Origin: Diadema setosum | Taxonomy: Eukaryota > Echinodermata > Echinoidea > Diadematoida > Diadematidae | Assembly: GCF_964275005.1 (NCBI RefSeq) | Contig: NC_092705.1 | Span: 5,878,641-5,942,640 of the forward strand | DNA: 64,000 nt | Direction of reading: 5' to 3' | Shown: positions 1 through 13,700 of the stretch, piece after piece | Layout of the letters: every line of letters starts with the position of its first letter | How positions within the stretch are numbered: the first letter of the stretch is position 1 | Notes under the pieces: generated by a model | Seen by the model: only the letters and a program-made list of their open reading frames with translations | What the model was told of the DNA's origin: nothing | Databases searched by the model: none | Position numbers and translations under genes: made by a program

Positions 1-1639
1 TTCCATTCAGAGAATAACAAATTAACCTTCATGACGGAGTTTATTAAAATTGAATTTGAATCAAAATTGCATAGGGATTTTATATTCAAAGTGTCTTCTA
101 GCACACATTGTTTTTTTCTCTCTTTATTACATACATGTTAAGCTCTCTTTGTTAACCCACTAAATGAACACACTCCCACACAGACATAGATCAAAGATTC
201 ACTTTACACAAAAATGACTATTCAGAGTCAAGCACTCGTGGAACTGTTGGTGTCATTAACAAGTCAGACTAAAATAGAACTACTGTAATGTACGAATATA
301 GTTTTACAGGATTGTCGCACTTCTTAACCCACTGTTTAAAAGTGTTAAAGGTACTTGAATTTCCAACAGAATTTGTATGTGACATACTGTAGTTCTTATT
401 CTCTAAGTACTGTACTGACAAGTTGTCAGTTGTGGTCATGGTACGTAGTTTAAAGCACTGCATCCAAGCAAGGAGGCAAAGATCTGAGGCCTCCCCATCT
501 GAATGTGAAAATCATTATGCAAAGCATGATGTCCTGACTAAATATGTCTGTAGAAGAGGCCCTGTGTGCATTTAGGTTGTTTTGTACATGATGCTGTTAA
601 AGATAATAACATCCTCGCGGTTTACATCTAGATATGGAATCAGTTTTAATAGTCACCTTTAGTAGCAAAAAGAGAAAGGGGATAGGGATAGGATGAGAAC
701 AAAGCGTTGTTGCGATGCTAGGCGCGTCTGGAGCGATGCCCAGACATGCGCCCTTTGAAGCGCAGAGGGCGGTGCCGATTCTGGTCGCGGGCGATGACCC
801 AAACTTTTGCGTGCTGCCACCGTCTACAGTCCGCTCGATCTTCTCGAAGAGGAAAGCGTTGCCTGCACATATTCGTGCCGTACCAGAGGTAAGGGAGTGA
901 CGTGAGTGAGATTGAGAGTAAAGAGTTTTGAGAGTTTGCAAGAATTTAGAGAGAATGACAGTGCAGAATTCACAAAGCTACTCTGTATTCGCACTGTGGA
1001 TCTCAATTCAATTCAAATCACACTGTCAGTATTGAGCTCTGTGACTTGTTCACACATGTGGGGGTTGATAATTGATTCTCATGAGCAAAGCACTGCACTT
1101 TTCTATGACCAAACTGTGCATCCCCGGGCGGGCATTGACCGAGCCATGGTCGCATAAATACCAAGTATGCCGGGTGCCTCCCAAAGATTGGTTGCCATCG
1201 TCATGTTTGCGCCTCCGTTCACACGTGATGCACATGACAAAATGTGAGTAGAAAAGAACATATTAAGAAGAAGAAGAAGCCGGGAGAGTTATGGTGGCAA
1301 GCAATGCTGATTACTTCAGCTTATGAATATAAGCTTATCACTTCCTTTACATAACCCATCAAATAGCAGGGGGAAAATGAAGATACTCTTGAACAGCATG
1401 AATGCATACTCCGACTCAAATATCACATAGAGATGGAATGCCTAGATTGTACAATATGATGTACGTTATGTCAGACAGAATGGCAATTTGTTTTTAGTAA
1501 TTGCCTGCAAATTAATGTAGTGTAACTCGGTATGTGGTAGATTAGAATATGAAATTCCATTTGTTGTATTAGTCTGTCATCAGTTTTTGTCTTCATGTAA
1601 TCAGTGACGATCAAATGTTCCTTTTTTTTTTCCGTACAG
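1..1639 (+). other. Upstream FARP intron, no supported exon
   Basis: Probably the intron before FARP exon a. It holds a GC-rich island (about 715-900) ending in CCAGAGGTAAGG that could be an exon, but no frame links in phase to exon a with a good acceptor. A short AAG repeat lies at 1268-1278. Nothing else is recognised. Confidence 0.4.
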
Positions 1640-1743
1640 ATTCGCCAGTCTCCTCTCCAACTAAGTCCGCACATCAGTATAACGACTCGAGCGACGTGAG
1701 TGCCCCGGTAACGAACCACGAGGATGAACCCGTGAAGAAAAAG
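1640..1743 (+). CDS. FARP: FARP exon a: pre-DH linker
   Basis: Preceded by a T-rich tract ending TCCGTACAG and followed by GTATGT. It begins with the last two bases of a split codon. It encodes a hydrophilic Ser/Thr/Asp-rich linker ending EPVKKK, the Lys-rich lead into the DH domain. This is the least conserved coding exon, supported by phase and by the adjoining DH start. Confidence 0.8.
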
Positions 1744-4700
1744 GTATGTGCAATGATGGCGTACGTGATCATAGCGCCAAATCCACAATGATTTGTTTAG
1801 AATTCATAAAGCCACTATTTCTTCAGGACTCTTCGAATCGAGGTTTTCTCCCAGCAAGACTTAGTGTACCTCAATTGCGCTGTCAAAGGAACCATGTGAC
1901 ATTGGTAATGTCGTCAAGGTCGACTGTTGTTCAATGTGCCACACTCGGTCCAGCGGCGTTCCTCAACCCCCAGAGCATACACCTGTTGGTGTCGATCTCT
2001 GTGGAGGCCAGTGTCGCCGTGGCCCTCTCCTGGCGTACAGTTGCTCGCAGCTGTGACGAACAAGTGCCGCGGATCGCGGGGATATTCCAGGCTCCTGTCT
2101 TGCATATAATATCTTTAACTGGGTGCTATATATTATGGGGTGTTTTTTTTTTTTTTTTATGAGCGAGAAACAAAAACATGATGGAACATTGATCAATTAA
2201 GAGTAGTAGATAAGAAAGGCACGACTGCCAGTATGTGCATGGTTGCCAGAAAAAAACATATCAAACTAACAATAAGTTAGTTATAACAGCTGCTAGTGAA
2301 GAAAGCATTTAATGAATTACTTCCGCTAGCTGTGAGAGAAAGCAATCATCTACATGTGCACTCATAAACTAGACCTGATTCTATTTTGGTAATATCCAGA
2401 CTGTGAGTAACAGAGAATGGTGAGATGTTCCCATAGGACAGTTTTATCCAAACTTGGAAAGAATTCTAATTCTAATTAATGTACAAGTTGTGCTACAAAA
2501 CAGCTTTTAGATAGTGACAATGAATTGTAGACAGAAATATTGAAGTTTATCGATGATTGACATTTGATTCATTGTCATGCTTGAAAATATAGACTACAAA
2601 TCCCAAAAGTATATGTGCAGGACCAAATTGATGGACAGTGTATGAAGCTGTATGGAATCAAATTTATCTTAAATCCACAGGGGGTAAGAGTTATACTGAA
2701 TTCAGCGAACTCAACTCGGGTTTTTCTTTTTTAAGTCTGTGGATATCTCAGATTGTCTGATGATATTTTAGGGTCTATTGAAGGCTGACTCTGTTTGCAA
2801 AGTCGTTTTAGAAAAAAAGAGTGCTTTTAGCTGCAATCCCCAACCACGCCAGACCCAATGAAACAGATTCATCAGCCTTTTGTCAAAGGGATGCCTGGTG
2901 AGTGATCATTCACACATGATCTCGCCGTGCTCGTCTGGCCAGGGGCCAAACGTCAAGATTGGTTTTCCCCCCGCACACAATGGAAGACCCGCCCTATGTG
3001 ACATGGCCAATCACATGACCTGAATCATCGTCAAATGTGGATCACCAGACAATTTTCCGCCCCAAGTCCCCCCCCCCCCCCTTTCCTATCCTGGTGAGTT
3101 TCTCCTCAAAAAGAGATACAGTAGGTAACAAAGAGGATGTGGTTAATGTGTTTCCCTGGGAGGACCCCTGTTGAGTTGATGGGATTTTTTTTTTCTTTTT
3201 AAATGTCCTGCTATACCTAACTTACATCTGAGGCCAATTTCTGAAGATGATGTAGTGCTGCGGAATGTCTAGTTTTCAAAAATAAGTTTTCTATTAATAG
3301 CTGGTGTCCAGCTGAGCGTTTAGAAAAATCAGCAAGGTGATGAATAATGCCATGTAAGCAGTGAGAGTTTTGGAAGGTTTTGCACAGTGACCTGAAGAAA
3401 CAAAACATTTCTAGCATAGTTTTGTTTCATACAGTGCCATGGTATGTATAGTATGTATTAATAAGTTTTCTTTAGATGAACATGCGTGCAACTGAACATT
3501 CAGAATATTAGCAAGGGAATGAACGATGTAAGGTTAGAAACCAAGAACTGAGGAAGATTTTGCGTAATGAGATGAAGAGAATTTACTGATGTACCGCAGC
3601 ATGCTGACTCCTCAGTCTCAAAGTGACAGACACTAGCGCAATAAGTTGGCTCAGTCGGTAGTGCGTCTGCCTCCAGATCCAAAGGACCTGTGTTTGATTC
3701 CCGAGTCTAACTGAACAGTGTTGTGTGTAATCATATCGCCCCCTCTAGTAGGAGACAAAACTCTCTGTCGAAGGAACAGGACATAAAAATGGAGGTCCAG
3801 TTTGTGAGAGAGTCGCAACACATGCATAAAATAGATCCCACTTCATTCATTCATCGTAATGAACAGGGCAATAACCCAGTGAAGTGGTCCACCTACATGT
3901 ACCTACCCACACAAGAAAAACAGGCAAATGATTCTGACCCCTCATGGTTTGCCGTGGAGGATTAGCAATAGTCAGTAAACAATATCAGCCAGGCGCACTG
4001 TGCCATATGAGAATAAGAAAAACTTTGACACATGGGTACAAGAAATAATTTAAAGTGTTTTCATCTATGAATTGACTGTTACATTCGTTCTCAATAGGGT
4101 GGGGCTGGGTGGGATGCTGAGGTTAAGTACTTCGCACTTCACTTGCTGTTGTGGGAGGTAGGGTTACGGACTTGTCTAAGGAAGAGGATTCCCCCATGTG
4201 GAACAGAGTCTATATTTGAAAAGGGAGAATGGACTTGACTGGTACCATCATGCTCAGTTGCACTATGTGCTTTTTTTTTTTTTTTTTTTGGTCTTTCATC
4301 CTGACTGCCACGGTAACCTTTGAACCTCTTGGTTTGGTTTGGGTTTTTTTTTTTCCACGTGATGTTTTTCTGATTTAATTCTGTTGTTTGTAAGGTTTGT
4401 GAGAAAATTCAGCATTGCTGAAGATTTCCAGGCCCCAGGAAGAATAGCAGGATAAGTCAATCTTTCAGCAGAACTTTACAGAAAATGGCAGCATTGTCTC
4501 TGATAAATCAGTTAATCAGGCAGCATTCGTAGGGTTTGAACACAATGGCAAAACTAATCAAACTTTGTAAGAATACGCTCATAATGCTACAGTGTTGTAT
4601 TACAATTCCATTACTTCAATTAATATTTATTTTTATTGTCAGAGATGATGGACACTGAACAAAAAAAAAAATCAAAGCAGAACAAATTGCAATAGAACCC

Positions 4701-7700
4701 TTTGCTGTTAGGTGAAATTCATAATCTCTTCATCATCACATGAAAACAGTTTTACATTTTACATGGAAATAGTTTGACATTACATTTGTGTGTTGTATTT
4801 ATTTTTGTTTCTTGGTTTTTATTTTGTATCCACAGAGGCATCCGCCTGACAGAGCGTACTTCATCGCCAAGGAAATCCTCACCACAGAGAGAACGTATCT
4901 CAAAGATCTGGAAGTCGTGGTGGTGGTAAGTATCTCGGGTGTACGATATATACGTTACATGGGTCTTGGGCAGTTACCCCGTGGGCAATTAACCCGGACC
5001 CTTCCCCTGACCCTAACCCTTTTCTTAATCCTGAACCTAATCCTAACCCAAACTCTATACTCTAGACGTAACCCTAATCTTAATCTTTACTCTAACCTTA
5101 TCACTAACCAGTAATTAACCGGTGGGTAATTTCCCTCGGGGGTACCTGATACGACGTCACATAATCTGTGAAAGTCAGACTCCCATTTGCAAGACAAGTT
5201 TGCACTTGGCTGAATTTGCAGTGGAGAACCACATGGACTTTATGAAAATCAGATATTGTCCATTGCTAAGAAATGTAGGCAGTGATTGAGTGTCCTACTT
5301 GGAGACAATGATTTTGGTCCCATGTAATGTACAGTACATGCACCTGGGAGAGTTTCATATGGCAGAGAGCCTGCTTGAACTGTTTTGAAGCTTGGTAAGT
5401 GTAGTGTATTTGTATCTTTGTGTATTTTTGTGTTTGTGTGTATGTGTGTGTGCGCATGTTTGTGCGTGTCTGTTAATGTGTGCATGTATGCGTGTGCATG
5501 TGTAAGATAGAGAAGAAGAGAGAGAGAGAGAGAGAGATAGGTATTCATATCTTCATGCTGTTTGCCGCTGTCTGAGGAAATAGCATGTTACCTGTGGCAG
5601 ACCCCTCTCTACATTGCCGGTTTTTGTACACACAGCACGCTCTGTTTCATCTCAACCCCATGTGGCTTCATACGCATTAATGACATTGCCTGGAGATTGG
5701 GGAAGGGGGAGGGGGGGGGGGGAGGAGGAGGGAGGAGAAGGCAGTAAGAAGGCAGTAAGAAGGGGTTGTTCAAAGGAAGAACTCATAAGCAGGGGAATGG
5801 CATGTGGTTCATGTTCTGGGTAATTGAGTTTATGAGCTCCTGATAGGAGAGGGAGGGGTGGGGGGGGGGGGGGGGGGCGAGCCTTACAAGTCATCATGCA
5901 TGCTATTTATTCCTTTCATACAGCCAGTGCTGTGTGAGTCAGTTTACCAGTGAGGGAGTTTGTGGGAAGACCTCATTCAAATCTTTTGTCTATCCCTCGT
6001 TCTCTCTCTCCGTATTCTCTTTCCATCTCTATCTCCTTCTCATAGACACACTCATACTCTCTCCCTTTCTATCTATCTCACTTCTTTTCTCCCGTGTTTA
6101 AGAGCCACGTGGTATGAAAATAGCCGTCAGAGGAGTGATTCTAAAAGGAGGAAGAGTGGTGGGGTGAAGCACATTGTCCTGAATCACTCGCTGCCCTGGA
6201 AGGCAATTCTGATTTCCTTTCCTTTTTTCTGTTTTCACCTGAAAAGTAGATAGGTGGATATGAAATAGTATATATACCTGTCTCTCTCTTTCCCCATCTC
6301 TCCCTAGCTCTCCCTATCTCTCCCTATCTCTTCCTATCTCTCACTATTTTTCACTATCTCTCCCTATCTCTCCCTATCTCTTCCTATCTCTCCCTATTTT
6401 TCAATATCTCTCCCTATCTCTTCCTATCTTTCCCAACTCTCCCTATCTCTTCCTATCTTTCCCAACTCTCCCTATCTCTTCCTATCTTTCCCAACTCTCC
6501 CTATCTCTTCCTATCTTTCCCTATCTCTCCCTATCTCTCCCTATCTTTCCCTGTCTCTCCCTATCTCTCCTATCTCTCCCTATCTCTCTTATCTCTCCCT
6601 ATCTCTCCCTATCTTTCCCTATCTCTCTTATCTCTCCCTGTCTTTCCCTATCTCTCCCTATCTCTGCCTAGCTCTCCCTATCTTTCCTTATCTCTCCTTA
6701 TCTCTTCCTATCTCTCCCTATCTTTCCCTGTCTCTCCCTATCTTTCCCTATCTCTCCCTATCTCTCTTATCTCTCCCTATCTCTCCCTATCTCTCCCTAT
6801 CTCTGCCTAGCTCTCCCTATCTTTCCCTATCCTTATCTCTCCCTATCTCTCCCTATCTCTCTATATCTTTCCCTATCTCTCCCTATCTCTCCCTGTCTCT
6901 CTATATCTTTCCGTATCTCTGCCTGTCTCTGCCTATCTCTCCCTTTCTCTCTTTCACACACACACTATCTCTGTCTCGTTCTATTTTTCTCTTCTGACTC
7001 TCCATATATCTGCCCATCTTCATCTCTCTCTATTAGGAATACATGTGTACCACCCTTGTGAGGGTCTGTCTACCCTCATCTTTTGCTTCTTCTTTTCCGG
7101 CCCCAACCCTTCCCATGTTTTCTTCCCAACTTGTATTAGTTGTAATTGCTGTAAACAGGCGGTAGCCTTCGTCCCATAAATGTCGCAGCGAATGCCGGGC
7201 CCGATGTTTCGCTGCATTAGTAGTAGTAGGAGGAGGAGGAGAAGGCGGAGATACAAAGGATGTACTGTCTCTCGAAGCGACATGACATGAATGCCGTAGT
7301 GTGAGGGAGCACGTGCGAGCAATGGCGGAGAATTCTGAATGCGGGGGGAAGCCTGAAGGAACAAACGACATATTTCCAATAACCATCTAATTGCGTATTC
7401 TCGTCAATTTCATTTTAGAGCTCCCCACTGCTCCCACCCCTATGGATCCCACCGAACAAAAATGCTGTCCGAGATGAACATGAATTTCCTCCTGAATTCA
7501 CAGAAGCATATGAAAGGAGGGCCAGACAAGGGAAAAAGAAAGAATCTGCAGTTTAAAGGGAGAGTTTCATCTCAATTTTCCCCCAAAATATGAGAAATAT
7601 ACCAGTGCCTGCAACCACTGCTGTTCCCAACTATATACTGGCATGTGTAGTCGTAGTACCACTCCAGAGATTCTGTCTATTCAGATATGCCAATCGGCTT

Positions 7701-10700
7701 ATTATGAATCACCTCTCAGCTTTTATGCAATTTGTATGGAGTTTGAGTTGCCAGGGGGTAAGAAAGTAACTTAACAAAGAATAGAGAACTGTTGGACAAG
7801 ACACACTGTAGGAGGAAATAGTTGGTGAGTGCTGTTTGTCAACATGCTCTGGCAGGTGATGGCAGTGTAGACTGTTTTGCACCTGGGAGGCATTTCATGA
7901 AACATTTTGTCTAACATATTTGTCCAACAAATATGCTCTCAGCCAATCAGATGCAATGATTTCTGTAGCTTATAACAGTTTGTCAGAAAAAAAGATCTGA
8001 AAAAATGCTTCATGAGATGCCCCTCTCCCCCCGAACTACCCTTCTCATGGGTCGCTCTATTTTTTTGTTTGTGCCTGTGTGTTTGTATGTATGTGTGTGT
8101 GTGTGGGTGTGTCAGTGTATGTATGTGTGTCAGTGTTTTTCCAAGTGATAATCGTGGAGTCATGACAGCATCATAGTTGTCTGGAAGTTAACCAATGGCT
8201 GGATATATCATGCTTTGAATATGTGTGACTTCACCTTATCTCAACAGCAATAGGAAAAACTATTACAATTCCCTGTAAGTCCTGGTGAATTTGAAATAAA
8301 TAAGTGTCTTTTTACAAATATTTCTGTTATTGGCGGTCATTTTTAGCTGCAGTGTTGTTCATCTTATATTCTTCTTTATATTCTTCATATTCTCTCTCTC
8401 TCCCTGTCCCTGGCTGTAGTGGTTCCGCAAAGCGACGACGAATGAGGCCAACCTGCCCGAGACTTTGGATGTCCTCTTCAACCACCTGGACCCCATCTAC
8501 GAGTTCCACTGCAAGTTTCTGAAGGAGGTGGAGCAGCGGCTGTCGTCATGGTGAGGAGGGGGAAGACACTGGGTTTACCCTGGATGAGACCGGTATAAGG
8601 GGGCGGGCGGGGCCCTTCATGGGCTACATGACTGGGTTGCCCCAGGAGAGAGGGTTAGCATGTTTTATCAGTGAAGTGTGGTAATATTCTCTCTTTTTTT
8701 TTCTTTTCTTTTTTTCTTTTTTGGGCAGGGGGTGGGGGAGGTGACAGGGTTTTAGGGTTTAGCTTACTGTTTACAGGTGTGAATTTGTTCATTGCATCAC
8801 TGTCTTTTTCTTTGAAAGGTGGAGATTGTATGTTTGTTTGCTTTGTAGTATGTGCAACCTAGACAATGGATGGAATGATTCTATCTAGATTTCATTTCAA
8901 AAAAAATTTTGAGCATACCCTAAATCTCACTGAGGCTACACTGTCAGTTTCTTATAGGCATCAGCACCAAAACTTGTTGATTCTCTTTCACACCCCCCTT
9001 TCAATGTTACTTCAAACTTTCAAAGGCATTGGACATTGTAGATAAGTCCACCTTTCCTTCCCCTCAGTAATAGTAGAATAGATTGCATCTTGTACCATTC
9101 TTCTTGGTAACTCCTTTGAACGATCTGCTCTCTATTGTGACTTTCTCGCCAACAGGGAGGGCAGGCCAAATGCCCAGGGCAAAGGCGGACACCAGAGGGT
9201 CGGGGACATCCTCCTCAAGAATGCCCAGCATCTGAAGGTCAGTGTACTCTTCTGCTTGACCTCTGGCCCATCCACAGCTGGGTGTGGTCCTCAATGCTGC
9301 AAACCGGAAAGAGACTGGTTTGCCTTCGTAGTCTGATCAATCCGGTGGCGTGGTGGCCGTGAGGACTGCTGATTGAATATGGTTGACTCTTTATAATATT
9401 GATACCATGGCTTTTTTTCCTTTCTTTTAGTTTCTCGAGTAACAAAGTGTGAGATGGGTCAGTTGCTGCTAAACATCATTATGAGATTTGGTGGTTGGAA
9501 AAGAAATTGGATAACTTTCAAGTTTGTTGCTGTCATGAGATGACCAACTAAATATGATGTGATGATGACGATTCACAGCATTTGTATGGAGCCATGGCAT
9601 ATCTGTTTTAGAAAAACATTCAAAGACACAGACTCTTCCAAGAGACTTAGCAATTGAGTATCTGGCAAAAAATATGAGTGATTCCATGAGCAGTTCTGAT
9701 CATAGTCCCATGTCTGCATATCCATGTTTGGACATCAAGTGTTCTCTCTAATATTACCTGGCTTACAACCATAAGAGTGCTGTAATGAAAGTATCTTAGA
9801 TTTCACTGTTGGTAATGGCGGTGGGATAGATGGCGTGGCTACAAAGTAATGAGTTTGTGATTTCAAAATTCTGTGTACAGTGACAGCAACATCAAAAGAA
9901 TTTTTAGATTGACTAGAGAAAGATATAAGTACATGTGTTATAGTAGAGAAATATAGAAATATATACACTTGACCTTCTGTCTTTCTCTGCACACATCTCT
10001 GTGGATGAAAGCAGCTGTACACAGGGTACATCAGTCGCCTGGAGGAGATTCTCAGCGACCTGGAGGCGGCGCTGCGCAAGAACAAGAAGTTTGAGTCTTT
10101 CTACCGCGACTTTGAGATCCAGAAGGTGTGCTACCTGCCCTTCAACACATTCCTGCTCAAACCGGTCCAGAGATTGCTCCACTACAAGCTGGTGCTTGAA
10201 CGTAAGCCCCTCTTCCATCTCTGTCTTCACACAACAACCCCTCCCCCTTCCATCTTCGTTTGCCAGTGTAGAATCATGTATGGCACTGTTAGTTACATCT
10301 TCTCTGTACAAGTCCACCATGGCCAAAACCAGAAACAAAAAACAACAAAAAACAAAGCAAAAACAGAACAAAAATACAGAAATGTTTTCATATTTATAAT
10401 ACATGTATTATATTATATTTGTCAATATGTTTGTATCATGTCATCAACTTGGGGGTGGGAGGGTAGGAGAGATTCAGAAATATATTTGTGGATGTTCTTT
10501 TTCCCCTCAATTACCTGGATATCATAGTAGAGTGGTGTAATGAAGAATATGTGGATAAGTGTTTTGGAATGGTGAAGTCACGGACTCACAGATTTGTCAG
10601 AGTTAAATATATTTATATATTAGTGTTTCGTCTTGATGTCCCTTTGTTGAAATAATTGTTTGTTTCTACGTGAGAATGATGGCAAAGTACATGTAGACAG

Positions 10701-13700
10701 ACTTCAGCGTAGTAGTTGTAGTAGTAAAAGTAGTAAAAGTTGTGACATTTGTTATTGAAACAAGTGATGTAGTTCCAATTTCTCTCACTGAAATTGTTGA
10801 TAAAAAGAAAGACAAGTACTTGAAAAATTGCACTCGAGTGGCATACGGATCTCTCTTTCACGCTGAAAACTGTTCTCTCGACAGGACTTGTCAAGCACTA
10901 CCAACCATCACACCCAGACTACAAAGACTGTAAAGGTGAGTGAATCTAGCCTGAAAGATGACCCATAAGTCCTTGGACCCCCCCCCCCCCCCCTTCAGGT
11001 CAAAAGGTCACACAGAGAGTAGAGTTACTTACATGCAATATGTACGAGTATTGTTTGCTAATAACAGTCATTATCTGATAGACCGTTAGTTGTTCTCACA
11101 ATAATTTGACATGTTGAGAAATTCTTGCCCACCCACATCATATCGCTCTGCTACAAAGGCTCTCTTGCCATGATCAGAATTTTGATGGCTTGTGTTGATA
11201 TTCTGGCGTTTACATCCCCCAAAAGGTTATTAATTGGAAGGTTACATCCAGGAGGTTATTATTTGTAGAGTAGAATTTGTATCCTTCATTGGATACCATT
11301 TGCGTTATGATTGTACGTTAGAGATAAATCTTCAGCTAAAAGCCAGAAGGGAGCAAACTCCCCAGATTTCTGTATGGCGCGTATGCCCTTCTGCTTCCCA
11401 GCCGACAAAAACACCAACTTGATAAGACCTGGTAGCTACTGTATGGCTGTGACATTCGATATTGTGATGGCCCAGTCTTATCTCATGACACGAAATTCAC
11501 CTCATTCTCTGACGCTGGGAACTTTGGGATGAAGACTTTCATATGAGAGAGAAAAAAATAACTCCCTTGATTGTTGGCTTATTTTGTCTGTCAGATATAT
11601 TTCTTTCTCCTCGTGTATATTGCCTGTTTTCATGACATTTGCTCCTGCAACAATTGCTCCCATGAAACATCTTCACACCAGGTCAAACATAAAACCTACC
11701 GATAAACATAACCTTAACCCTAATCCTCAACTCAAACTAAACCTGAAACCTCATCACAACCCTAACCCTATGTCCCTGGAGAAAATAAGACCGAGCGATT
11801 GTGGCAGGAGCAAATGTATTCACCACATTGCCTGTGTTCCCTGCCTCACTTCCACGGAGATAAATCAAAGTTTACTAAGAGCACAACAAAGTTTTGCAGA
11901 CAGTTTACAGTCCAAATAGGCTACAAGGCATTTTCCTACGAGGCATAGAGCCCAGTCCCATTCTTACAATCGTATTCAGACTTGAAGCTGTTGAGCTGAG
12001 GTGTTGATATGATTATCCCTAGTGCTCGTGTCAATCCTGGAATAAACATTATGTATATCCTTTGAATTACTGTGACACACACACACAGAATTATTTTAAG
12101 ATATCTTCCCTCTTTCTGGTCTCAAGTTATGATTCAATATTACAGAGTGAACTGACAAGTTTCATTTCCTTGGGAAAAAAAAATATAAGAAAAGCATAAA
12201 AACTTTGTTCATTCAACACCAAAGAGCTTTGTTTTTTTTTTTTTTTTAATGGTTTTGACCCCACTTGAAACCTTTCAAACCCAACAGCCTAAAATCATAC
12301 TGGCATGGTCTGCAATCATACTGCTCACAAGAATGAGAGATTTAATGACACACTAATGGCCTTACTTTATAGTTTATTTGCCTTCATCCACACAGCTGCC
12401 CTTGGTGATGTAGGCGACCTCACGGCTGACATAGAGGAGAGCGTGAAGAAGATTGAGAACTTCCAGAAGCTGACCGAGCTCCAGAGGGATCTCGTCGGCA
12501 TGGATACGCTCATCCAGCCAAATAGGGTAAGATGAGATGTCTTCTTATCATTATGGCATGGAGGGAGTGATGAATAGAGTGTTGATCATATGAGGCTGAG
12601 GCTGATAGTTGTGATGGTGGTGATGGTGATGCTGATGGTGATATGGTGTAGAGGCTGATTCCAGTGGTGAGGTGATCCCAGTGATAATGGTGATACCGAT
12701 GTGAGGCTGAAGACATTGGGAATATACTGTATACGCTGAATATTTCGCGAGGTTTTTATTTTCGCGAATTTCGCGAGGTTTTTATTTTCGCGAATTTCGC
12801 GAGTCGGGTGCTATTTGTGAAAATATTGACTCTGATCCCGATGTTATATGTGACGTACGCGTGTACACTTCTCCGTTCAGTACAGGACTCTAGCGATCGC
12901 AAATTTAACCGCTCGCGAAATCGTCGGGAATTCCCGATTCGCAAAAATTTAGACTCGCGAAATATATGGTGTATACAGTACATGTAGATAGTGATGATGA
13001 TGATGGTGATGGTGATGTAATGGTGATGGTGATGTGATGGTGTTAATGATGATTTTGATGATGATGATGAAGTGATGAAGAGGATGATGAAGATGCTGAT
13101 AAGTAATGAAGCTGATGATCGTGATTATGTTTGATGATGATGAGATAATGGTGGTAGTAACCATGGTAATGCTAAGGATACTCCTGAATAGTGCTCATGA
13201 TTAAGAGGAGGAGGAGGAAAAGGAGAAATATGAGTTTTTAAGTGTATTAGTGATGTTGGTGAGGATGATGATGTGATAACATTGTAATGATTGCAGTAAT
13301 GATAATGGTGATGCACACTCCAGTCAGGAGTGATGATGATGGTGATAGAGATGTAAGAAAATATGATCTGAAGATTGTCGGATAATGATGGGTTAGGATG
13401 ACTGCTGTTGTACTCTGTCAACTATGTTCATACTGTGCAGTGTGGTGTATATGATGAGTGCCAGTCTTCTGCAACATAAAGAGTTATTGAATACTTATCA
13501 TTTGATATCATACAAGACTGCAAAAATGAACCTCGGAGAATGAATGCAGTTAGAGTGGGTAAAATTTGTTATAACTTTAATTTCATAAAAGCTTTGAGTT
13601 ACATTTGCATCATTATGTTACTGTATTTTGCTGCTCTGTTATTCCAACTCTAGCATTTCATCAGGGAAGGCTGCCTCCACAAGCTGTCGAGAAAGGGCTA

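Noticed and set aside
715..900. GC-rich island ending CCAGAG|GTAAGG as an upstream FARP exon
   Set aside because: Two frames are open but neither resembles FARP, the acceptor is poor, and their end phases do not match exon a. The only phase-compatible frame has stops unless a very short exon is assumed.
1914..2105. GC-rich frames on both strands near 2.0 kb as a gene or retro-copy
   Set aside because: No recognisable protein or tRNA fold; both strands are open simply because the stretch is GC-rich.
7020..7386. Overlapping 117-119-codon minus-strand frames
   Set aside because: Low-complexity Leu/Pro/Thr segments derived from TAG/GGA repeats; no family match or splice signals.
9913..10404. 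163-codon minus-strand frame over FARP exon e
   Set aside because: Antisense shadow of the conserved DH exon, which has strong family identity on the + strand.
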